A stretch of DNA of 34,408 bases from an uncultured euryarchaeote. GTDB lineage: Archaea; Thermoplasmatota; Poseidoniia; Poseidoniales; Poseidoniaceae. Position 1 is the stretch's first letter, and each line of letters begins with the position of its first letter. The stretch spans positions 1 to 34,408 of the forward strand of contig CALBFP010000210.1 of the NCBI GenBank assembly GCA_937894115.1, read 5' to 3'. The position numbers and the translations under genes are program-made. The notes beneath the pieces are model-generated. The model searched no databases. It saw only the letters and a list, made by a program, of their open reading frames with translations, and was not told the origin of the DNA. This document shows, one piece after another, positions 16,304-23,415 of this stretch.

Positions 16304-18952
16304 ATGGGGGAGAGTAACGACGAGGTTTTCTTTTCCCTTGAAGATGAGGTAACTCAAACCTCCACCAAAGCAGTCAAGCCAACACCTTCTGTTGAAGTCG
16401 ATTCTTCGACCGTGGACGTGGAAGTCCTTGATGGGGAAATCGTCATGCAAGCGACCGGTGATTACACCGTTGAGTGGCCCTTAATCGGCATGGATTGTCC
16501 CGACTGTGCAAGCAAGGCGGTGAGAGCGTTGAATTTTATGCCTCAGGTTTCAACTCCGGTTGTTTCGGCAACCAATGGGGAAGTGAAACTCTCAATCGAT
16601 TTGGAAAAAGGTTCTCTTTCTGAAGTTTCAAACGTCTTGCGCTCCTTGGGGCACGCGCCTGATACAGAACATCACCATCTCAAAGGAATCAAAGCTGCAT
16701 CTGTAGCGAAACGCAACAACACAACGCTTCGTGAACTCAAGAAATTGTTTCGACTGCAGCCCGGTATCCTCGATGCAGACATCGAAAAGGACGGACGCAT
16801 CCTTTTGCAGATGGTCACAAGTGGCGACCAAGAGCTGCTTGCGAAACGTGATCAAGCCATTGAAGAGGTCTGCGGCTCCCAGCCGAACTACGTCACAACC
16901 ACATCAAATCGCCTCCGTCCAGACCAATTGAGACTTCTTGGGGCCGCATTTGCATTGCCCTTACTTCTTGCGGTTATTGTGCTCGAGTTGATTGGTATTG
17001 AGGGTTGGATTCCAGCGCTTGTCGCTCTACCAGGCATCCTTGTTTCCAGTTATCAGATGTTTAGGGAGGCGATTGCGAGCATCATCAACAGACAACTTGG
17101 ATTTCAAGTGCTGACCAGTCTTGCAGTGATAGGAGCATGTGGCTTGCTGATGTGGGAAGAAGCTCTCATCGTATCCATTCTTGTGGCAGTCACGGTGCAC
17201 CTTGAGGGTGACGCATTGATGAAAGCACGAGAAGCGATGCAGGGCGGCCTTGATCGATTGCCACGGGTTGCACGTCGAGTGAAACAGAAGCAATCCTTTT
17301 CTCCGTCATCCATTCAATCTCTAGGCGAAATCGGTCTCGGTGCAAGTACGGTGGCGCCACTTCACAATCACGATCACAACGGGCCGGAACAAATTCCAAT
17401 CGATCTCCTTGCTGTTGGCGATCACATCGAAATACGGAGCGGTGAACTGATTCCTGCGGACGGTCGAATTGTAGAAGGTCGAGGTGCATTGAACAAGGCA
17501 CCACTGACGGGCGAATCTGTTCCAGTGGACGTGGCTGACGGTGACTTCCTCAATGCAGGTCTTGTGCTTGCGCGCGGCCCGGTTGTTCTTGAAGTCGAAG
17601 CTGTTGGAGAACGGACGCAATTGTTTGAGTTGATTGAAGCGGTTCACACCTTCAGAGATGAACCACCTCGATTGCAGGCACCTATCGAGCGCTTCACCGC
17701 CATTTGGGTTCCAATCGTGGTGTTTGGGGCCTTTTTCGTGTATTGGTTCCTCTATCCTGAAAATTGGAAGATTGTATTGTTGCTCTGGGTTGTTTCTTGC
17801 CCGTGTGCGTTGTTGCTTGCAGCACCCGTACCGAACGCAGCAGCTCTGGCGAAATCCGCACACATGGGCGCCATTACGCGCGGTGGAAGCGTTCTTGAAC
17901 GGCTGGCAAAGGTCAATCATGTCTTCCTTGACAAGACGGGGACGCTCACTTCTGGAAAACCATCAATCGGGAGAGTTGTGATGGCGAAAGGTCGGCGCAA
18001 AGACGCATCGATTGCTCTCGCAGCAGGAATTGAGGCACGCTCATCGCATCCTTATGCTGAAGCGCTTCGAGAGTATGCAGAGGAGCGCAGCATTGAGCCT
18101 TCTGCAGTCAAACGAATCAAAGACGTTGATGCAGGCATTCAAGCAATCCGCAACAAAGAAGAGGTCCTCATGCTACGTCCTGATGCGTTGTCAAAATACA
18201 ACATCAGCATGCCCGATGACTTTGTCAGGGAAATAAAACAAGCCGAATCGCAAGGACATGGCGCGTCCGTACTGACAAAATCTGGAAAGTGTGTTGCGCT
18301 CTTTACCTTCGTTCATGATGACAAGCGCCAAGGAGCTGACGAATTGATTCCAGAGTTGCACAGGATGGGAATACACGTGCAAATTCTATCAGGTGACCAG
18401 CAGGGTGCTGTGGATCGTTTTGCTTCCTCCGTTGGTCTTTCAAAGACCGACGCATTTGGAAATCAATCGCCTGAAGACAAGGTTGCTCTTGTGCGCAGTC
18501 GTTCCGACATTGCAGTTACCATGATGGTCGGTGATGGATTCAACGATGCTGCTGCACTGGCCGTTTCTGACGTTGGTGTAGCCGTTGGTTCTGGTGAGTC
18601 GGTAAATGTCGAGGCAGCCGATGTCATGATACCTGGCGATGACCCCAGAATGCTCGCTGATTTGATCAAACTTGCAAGAAAGTCCGAGCGAAACTTTAGG
18701 CAAAACCTTTCGTTTTCCATTCTGGTTACCGTTACACTGGTGTACGCTGTTGTCAACGGCTTTTACGATGCACTCTGGGTTGGTGTTCTTGTGCATGAAT
18801 TGTCTGTGATTCTTGTCATCCTTAATGGTGCACGCCTCGCTGAAGGAACGGGAACTTTAACGCTGGTGAAGAACACATTTATCGCCATGTGGGAAGCCAC
18901 CTTGCTTGCGTTGCAAACGGGTCGTAAACAATTGAATGAAATGCGGAGTTGA
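16304..18952 (+). CDS. Heavy-metal-translocating P1B-type ATPase
   Basis: Membrane pump for a soft or transition metal. An N-terminal HMA domain carries GMDCPDC (C65, C68). A second, Cys-free ferredoxin-like domain follows (about 130-185). Then come the membrane helices and the catalytic motifs: TGES (T402), CPC in the metal-binding helix (C499, C501), the phosphorylation site DKTGT (D543), SSHP (H582), and GDGFND (743-748). A loop before the TGES domain is His-rich (HNHDHN). The last membrane helix has VHEL (H831, E832). CPC alone would suggest Cu, Zn, Cd or Pb export. The His-Glu pair is more like P1B-4 pumps, so the metal is uncertain. The long frame opens at 16103 inside the opposite-strand phosphatase. 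ATG 16304, with a TATA-like TTATGATA about 35 nt upstream, is preferred over 16226 and 16265. Confidence 0.9.
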   Translation: MGESNDEVFFSLEDEVTQTSTKAVKPTPSVEVDSSTVDVEVLDGEIVMQATGDYTVEWPLIGMDCPDCASKAVRALNFMPQVSTPVVSATNGEVKLSIDLEKGSLSEVSNVLRSLGHAPDTEHHHLKGIKAASVAKRNNTTLRELKKLFRLQPGILDADIEKDGRILLQMVTSGDQELLAKRDQAIEEVCGSQPNYVTTTSNRLRPDQLRLLGAAFALPLLLAVIVLELIGIEGWIPALVALPGILVSSYQMFREAIASIINRQLGFQVLTSLAVIGACGLLMWEEALIVSILVAVTVHLEGDALMKAREAMQGGLDRLPRVARRVKQKQSFSPSSIQSLGEIGLGASTVAPLHNHDHNGPEQIPIDLLAVGDHIEIRSGELIPADGRIVEGRGALNKAPLTGESVPVDVADGDFLNAGLVLARGPVVLEVEAVGERTQLFELIEAVHTFRDEPPRLQAPIERFTAIWVPIVVFGAFFVYWFLYPENWKIVLLLWVVSCPCALLLAAPVPNAAALAKSAHMGAITRGGSVLERLAKVNHVFLDKTGTLTSGKPSIGRVVMAKGRRKDASIALAAGIEARSSHPYAEALREYAEERSIEPSAVKRIKDVDAGIQAIRNKEEVLMLRPDALSKYNISMPDDFVREIKQAESQGHGASVLTKSGKCVALFTFVHDDKRQGADELIPELHRMGIHVQILSGDQQGAVDRFASSVGLSKTDAFGNQSPEDKVALVRSRSDIAVTMMVGDGFNDAAALAVSDVGVAVGSGESVNVEAADVMIPGDDPRMLADLIKLARKSERNFRQNLSFSILVTVTLVYAVVNGFYDALWVGVLVHELSVILVILNGARLAEGTGTLTLVKNTFIAMWEATLLALQTGRKQLNEMRS

Positions 18953-19000
18953 AAGGATATCTTCAAACCTGAGCAAGGTTGAGTCTTAACTGGTGAGACG

Positions 19001-19471
19001 ATGAGTAGAGTGAGGACGGACCCGTTGGTGGCGGCGTTAACCCACCCTACGCGGCAAGGTGCATACGAAGCACTTTTGCAACAAGAAGAGATGAGTACTG
19101 TACAACTTCAAGATGCTTTGAATGTGGATCGATACAACCTCTATCATCACCTCAAGCGACTGGTGAAGGTTGGCTTAATTGAGAACCATCGTGACGTTGG
19201 TCGAGCTCGCTGGTGGAGAACAATCAAAGACGTCCCAATACCTTCGATGGGGAAATCAGGAGGGTCGCAAAGAACCTTCTCACCGCTTGAAGAGTTGTCA
19301 AAACTGACGCACGTTCACGCAATCGATTTGCTTGACTCACGCGGTCAAGTTGGAGCCAAACAATTGGTTCAGAAACTTGCCCAAGAGTACAACATTCCAC
19401 TTGATCTGCCTTGGAATTTCCTTCCCGGGAAGATTATTTTGGTCGGTATCAAGAAGGACGATGACGATTGA
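19001..19471 (+). CDS. ArsR-like winged-helix transcriptional regulator
   Basis: A 156-residue protein whose first 75 residues form an ArsR-type winged helix: PLVAALTHPTRQGAYEALL, then MSTVQLQDAL, the recognition helix NLYHHLKRLVKVGLIE, and the wing VGRARWWRT. The rest is a helical region ending in an acidic DDDD tail with no recognisable metal-binding Cys/His set. GGTGAG at 18992-18997 lies 3 nt before the ATG. It starts 48 nt behind the metal ATPase on the same strand, so control of that pump is an attractive inference. The absence of a Cys sensor site means that it need not be the sensor. Confidence 0.82.
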   Translation: MSRVRTDPLVAALTHPTRQGAYEALLQQEEMSTVQLQDALNVDRYNLYHHLKRLVKVGLIENHRDVGRARWWRTIKDVPIPSMGKSGGSQRTFSPLEELSKLTHVHAIDLLDSRGQVGAKQLVQKLAQEYNIPLDLPWNFLPGKIILVGIKKDDDD

Positions 19472-19527
19472 ATCCGTGAAGTGTGTTGTAGGCGAACAAT
19501 CCAAATTCAAAGACGAGATGGTCAATC

Positions 19528-19920
19528 ATGGACGAAGAACTCACGGTCGAGTCAAGAATTGCGCCACCGGCGCTTACTTGTCCGAAGTGCAACGGATTGC
19601 TTCCGTCCGAACTTGGTATTGTTGAGTGCGAATTGTGCTCAGCAAGCGTGCGCGTGGACCATGAACCGACGCGTACAAAGTGGTTGAAAGAGCGGATTTC
19701 ATGTCCCTCTTGTTCCAAGGTCCTTATCGCTGGCGTTGATCAACGTCCTGCACAATTGCGATGTGCGGATTGCGATGCACAGTTCACACTTGCTGCGAAG
19801 GTCGTGAGGGTTGAAATTGAGTGCCCAATTTGCCATCGAGGTCTACGAATGAAACAACGTCCGGGGCAGAGGACCATCGATTGCCCTGCTTGTGATTCAA
19901 CGTTCAAGGTAAGTTTCTGA
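19528..19920 (+). CDS. Triple zinc-ribbon protein
   Basis: A 130-residue protein with three successive CxxC...CxxC units: C18/C21 with C34/C37, C59/C62 with C79/C82, and C99/C102 with C119/C122. The units recur every 40-41 residues, which suggests internal triplication. Each would bind one Zn. No other domain is present, and no signal peptide or membrane helix is seen, so it is cytoplasmic. Similar ribbon repeats serve as nucleic-acid or protein-binding adaptors; no specific partner is evident. It lies 56 nt behind the winged-helix gene and 9 nt before the lipid synthase gene, so cotranscription is likely. Confidence 0.8.
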   Translation: MDEELTVESRIAPPALTCPKCNGLLPSELGIVECELCSASVRVDHEPTRTKWLKERISCPSCSKVLIAGVDQRPAQLRCADCDAQFTLAAKVVRVEIECPICHRGLRMKQRPGQRTIDCPACDSTFKVSF

Positions 19921-19929
19921 GATGATTCC

Positions 19930-20805
19930 ATGAAATCAACCTTCAAACTAACCGGTATTGCCGACTACATAACGCTGGGCAATGCCATGTTCGGGACGGC
20001 CTCAATCATGTTCCTGATCGTTGCAGTTGAAGACATGAGCCAGCCTTACGGCCAGGGCCTTAAATCGAAATACATCTGGGCATCGATGCTCTGTATCTTT
20101 CTCTCCGCAGTTGGAGACATCATCGATGGGCCAATCGCTCGTCGTTACTCCAAGAGAAAGTTGCTTGGAGGCTCATTGGACATCATGTCCGATTGTCTTT
20201 CTTTTTGCGTTGCTCCCGCTTTGATGATGTTCATCATGTTCGGTCGCTGGGGTGAAGCAGCGCCCATTTGGACTGTTTCACTGGCAATCGCTGGTTTTTG
20301 GGTCATTGGAACAGGTATGCTGCGACTCGCTCGTTTCCAATACGAAGAAGGAAGCGGCCTACCGTACTTCCACGGACTATCATCACCAGGAAATGCCATA
20401 CTTTTGATGAGTGCTGCGGGATTCATTTGGTTGCAACCAATTCTCAGTTTCGGCCCTCCATTGAACGATGTGAGTGTTTGTGTTGAAGGCGACTGTGCTG
20501 CAACACCCGGTCTTGACATGCTCATTTTGCCGATTATGTTCCTATCTGGTGCGTTGATGATCACAGATCGACGATTATCGAAACTCAAACACGGTCTCGA
20601 CTTGAAATTGTCAATCTTGCAGATGGTCTGCCTGCTTACGGCCATACTCTACGCCCTCATTCGCACGGGTGTATCCGACAACCCAATCAACCTCGGTAAT
20701 AATCTAGCCCCGCCAGGATGGTTGTTCCTCGCCTCGTGTCTTTTCGCTGTATATTACTTGGTTAAGCCTCAACCACCTGTATACAATCCTGATGTTGAAG
20801 AGTGA
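19930..20805 (+). CDS. pssA: CDP-alcohol phosphotransferase, probable archaetidylserine synthase
   Basis: Integral membrane enzyme of 291 residues that exchanges CMP on a CDP-activated lipid for an alcohol head group. The full family signature D-x2-D-G-x2-A-R-x8-G-x3-D-x3-D is present exactly, as DIIDGPIAR then GGSLDIMSD, so all catalytic Asp residues are intact. About eight hydrophobic helices are visible. The overall form fits PssA-type enzymes, which in archaea make archaetidylserine from CDP-archaeol and serine. Inositol-phosphate or glycerol-phosphate transfer cannot be excluded from sequence alone. The ATG at 19930 is 9 nt after the previous stop, with no strong ribosome-binding site, which suggests translational coupling. 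Confidence 0.85.
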   Translation: MKSTFKLTGIADYITLGNAMFGTASIMFLIVAVEDMSQPYGQGLKSKYIWASMLCIFLSAVGDIIDGPIARRYSKRKLLGGSLDIMSDCLSFCVAPALMMFIMFGRWGEAAPIWTVSLAIAGFWVIGTGMLRLARFQYEEGSGLPYFHGLSSPGNAILLMSAAGFIWLQPILSFGPPLNDVSVCVEGDCAATPGLDMLILPIMFLSGALMITDRRLSKLKHGLDLKLSILQMVCLLTAILYALIRTGVSDNPINLGNNLAPPGWLFLASCLFAVYYLVKPQPPVYNPDVEE

Positions 20806-20808
20806 TAC

Positions 20809-20847
20809 GCGAACTGTTTTTGCTGTCAAAACCGACGTTTAGTTCGC
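20809..20847. terminator. Nested inverted repeat, possible terminator or operator
   Basis: GCGAACT (20809-20815) and AGTTCGC (20841-20847) form a 7-bp inverted repeat around a 25-nt interior. That interior starts with a second repeat, GTTTT (20816-20820) and AAAAC (20828-20832). It lies in the 101-nt gap between the lipid synthase and the coiled-coil gene. The T-run in the inner arm is compatible with an archaeal terminator. A regulatory site for the downstream gene is equally possible. Confidence 0.35.
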
Positions 20848-20906
20848 AGTGAGCGTCGCGCACCTTATGTATGAAGAAATGTCGATACGCAATTGGATGG
20901 GACGTT

Positions 20907-23366
20907 ATGAGTGCTAGCGAAAGCAGGCCGGACAATTCTTTGGACGTTGCTCGCAAGAAGCGAGCAAACGCAGATGGTCTTACTCTAGCAGCTCTACGTA
21001 GCCAATTCACATCCGCTCCAAACGTCTCTACCGACCAAGCCTTACTCACCAGTGCTCGATTCCGTGAAGAAGAACGAATGCGAGCTGATATTCGACGTGA
21101 GCGTCGCCTTCGTCAACAAGCCGTAAGTGAGCGCGTTTCCGCAATGCAAGATGCAATCGCCAACGACCTTGCAGTACAACATGAGTTAACCCTCGACGCA
21201 CTTGAAAAGGAAATGCGATCGGAAATGGAGGTTGAACTTGCAGAAATGGAGCGTTCAGCCCTCGCCTCAGAGGAAACTCGAATGCGTGAACAATTGGATT
21301 TGCGAATGAGCAGAGAGATTTCCAATCTACAAAATCAACTCGAACATGAACACGATCGGCGTCTTGAAGAACACAAAGAGGCCATCAAGCAGTCCATTGA
21401 AGTCCAATTACAGGACGAGCATCGACGTCGGTTAGCACTGCAAAAGGAACGTCTTAGCCTCGAATACAATCAACGCCTTCAACAAAAAATCCGCGAACTG
21501 GAAGCAGACATTGAGAAGGAAATGGAATCCCGATTTGTTGAGATGGAGAACAAAGAAATCGAAACCTTGGAAGAGGGTCACAGCGCTCGTCTTGCAGAAC
21601 GAGAAGAACAGCTCCGTCGAGGAATCCGAACCCGTCTTGAACAACAACTTCGAAACCGACTCAATCATCGAGAGGCCCGTCTTCGTGCGGAATACGATCG
21701 ACGCAGTCTCCGTTTAGAAGAAGACATTGCTCAACAATTGCAGCAAGAACTTGAAGTTCAACTTCGACAAGAGACGGCTGACCTTGAGGAGCGAATGCGT
21801 GAGGATGTGGAATTGGCGATTGCTCGACGTCGCGATGAATTGCGCGTTGAAATCCAAAAGCAAATTGAATCCTCTCATTCCGAGCGCCTAAGTGAGCGCA
21901 AAGGCCGACTCAAAGAAAAGTACGACATCACCTTCTCCAAAGCCGTTGATGATATTTCGAAAGTCCTCAAGACTGAACTTGACCAAGAGCTTGCTCGACG
22001 CTCTGATGAGGAATTTACTTCATATCGTAACGCTCGTGAGGCGGAAATACAAAACCGCCTTGCTCGATTCCGATTTGAGCGTGAAACCGAACTACGTGGT
22101 CAGCTTGAGGAGCAGTACGAAGCCAAGCGAACCGATTGGGCTGAGCGTCTTGAAATTGAGTTCCAGTCTCGTGAAACAGCAGCGCGTAAGGCCATCATGG
22201 CCGAATTGGACGCACAACTTCGCAACGAGCGGCTCACCTTTGAGACCGATCTTGACCTTCTCAAGGAAGAGACCGCTCTCGAACTGGAAGTCGATATGGA
22301 AGAACGACTTGCAGCCTTCAGAGTCCGAAAACAAGAGGAAATCGCTGTGCAACTTGAGCGCCAACTCGACAAGCGTGAAGAGATCATGCGCAACAAGGCC
22401 CTCATCGATGTCCGCAAGCGTGAAGCCTCCATTCGTGCTGAAATTGAAGCACAACTTGGTCTTAAGCGTGCGGAAGTACGAGACCGACTCAACAGCCTTG
22501 CTGAGAAGATGGATTCCTTCCGAGAAATGGCGGAAACCAAGATGCGTGACGCAATCACATCTCAAATTCAGGGAGAAATCGACAGTTCGGAATCCGAATT
22601 GCAAAGTCGAGAGCAAGAGTTTGCTGACCTCCAACAGACCGATACACGGGCGGAGAAACGGCAGAAATGGATGCAATCGATTTCTGGACAGGCACCAGCA
22701 TCGATGCCGATGGGCCAAGACCCGTCAACACTTGGCGCTCGCAGTCCAGCCATGAGTGGAATGACCAGAACGCTCGGATCAGCAGAAACACAAACCATGG
22801 GTTTGGGTGGAATGCGCACTCCGATAGGTGGAGCAAAACCACTCGGACAAGCGCCCACACTTCGTCCAGTAAAAGCTCCGATAGGTGGCATGCAGCAAGG
22901 CGCAGGTCTACCAAAGCCCATTGAACGCCAAGTTCGAATGCCCGTTCAACCAACACAAGAACTCCCTGCGGAAGAAATCGTCGTCCCCGTTGGCGCGGTC
23001 GAAGTCAGCATCAAACCTGGTGATGACGGGAAGTTTGGCACCAGCGATGATGAAGCAAGAATTTCCAAACGGGATCTCACCGAAGGTAGCGACGTTGAGA
23101 AATCAACGGAAACCACAACAATGCGCCCCGTTCAAGGTACTCTCACACCGCTCAATGTTGTTGCCAAAGAAACGGGAGATGTTGGTAATGAAACCGAAAC
23201 TGCAGTTCTTCGACCTGTTCAACAATTGAAACCGATCCCCAATCAACCAAAGGTGGCGAAAACGTCGACAATCACCCCGGTTCGGCCACAGATGATTCCG
23301 AAAAAGCAACGCGGACCCCCGCCGACCTCAACCAAAGGTGAAAAACCATCTTCAGATGAATCCTGA
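20907..23366 (+). CDS. Giant charged coiled-coil protein
   Basis: A protein of about 819 residues. After a 60-residue head, residues 60-575 are almost continuous Glu/Arg/Gln-rich heptad sequence (for example ELEADIEKEMESRFVEMENKE) with few helix breakers, so a very long coiled coil is expected. The following 150 residues are rich in Pro, Gly, Met and Thr. A PGDDGKFGTSDDE segment near residue 700 resembles a Ca-binding or EF-hand-like loop. The last part repeats TTTMRPVQG-like and TAVLRPVQQ-like motifs and ends in a basic, Pro-rich tail. No ATPase heads, signal peptide or membrane helix are seen, so it is not an SMC protein. A structural or scaffolding role is inferred. ATG 20907 is chosen over the in-frame ATG 20871, because a TATA-like TTATGTAT (20865-20872) overlaps the latter. 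Confidence 0.75.
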   Translation: MSASESRPDNSLDVARKKRANADGLTLAALRSQFTSAPNVSTDQALLTSARFREEERMRADIRRERRLRQQAVSERVSAMQDAIANDLAVQHELTLDALEKEMRSEMEVELAEMERSALASEETRMREQLDLRMSREISNLQNQLEHEHDRRLEEHKEAIKQSIEVQLQDEHRRRLALQKERLSLEYNQRLQQKIRELEADIEKEMESRFVEMENKEIETLEEGHSARLAEREEQLRRGIRTRLEQQLRNRLNHREARLRAEYDRRSLRLEEDIAQQLQQELEVQLRQETADLEERMREDVELAIARRRDELRVEIQKQIESSHSERLSERKGRLKEKYDITFSKAVDDISKVLKTELDQELARRSDEEFTSYRNAREAEIQNRLARFRFERETELRGQLEEQYEAKRTDWAERLEIEFQSRETAARKAIMAELDAQLRNERLTFETDLDLLKEETALELEVDMEERLAAFRVRKQEEIAVQLERQLDKREEIMRNKALIDVRKREASIRAEIEAQLGLKRAEVRDRLNSLAEKMDSFREMAETKMRDAITSQIQGEIDSSESELQSREQEFADLQQTDTRAEKRQKWMQSISGQAPASMPMGQDPSTLGARSPAMSGMTRTLGSAETQTMGLGGMRTPIGGAKPLGQAPTLRPVKAPIGGMQQGAGLPKPIERQVRMPVQPTQELPAEEIVVPVGAVEVSIKPGDDGKFGTSDDEARISKRDLTEGSDVEKSTETTTMRPVQGTLTPLNVVAKETGDVGNETETAVLRPVQQLKPIPNQPKVAKTSTITPVRPQMIPKKQRGPPPTSTKGEKPSSDES

Positions 23367-23385
23367 ATGGACAAGCATGCGTCTG

Positions 23386-23394
23386 TTTGATAAT
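23386..23394 (+). promoter_or_regulatory. TATA box of the Ca-repeat surface protein gene
   Basis: TTTGATAAT lies 22-30 nt before the ATG at 23416, in a 49-nt gap. The spacing predicts transcription starting at or within a few nt of the ATG. No Shine-Dalgarno is present, so the mRNA is probably leaderless. Confidence 0.5.
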
Positions 23395-23415
23395 TCACGA
23401 CATTCTCGCTAGACC

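Noticed and set aside
20907-23366. Coiled-coil protein as an SMC or Rad50 homologue
   Set aside because: No Walker A, signature or Walker B motifs at either end, and no hinge domain; only the coiled coil resembles SMC.
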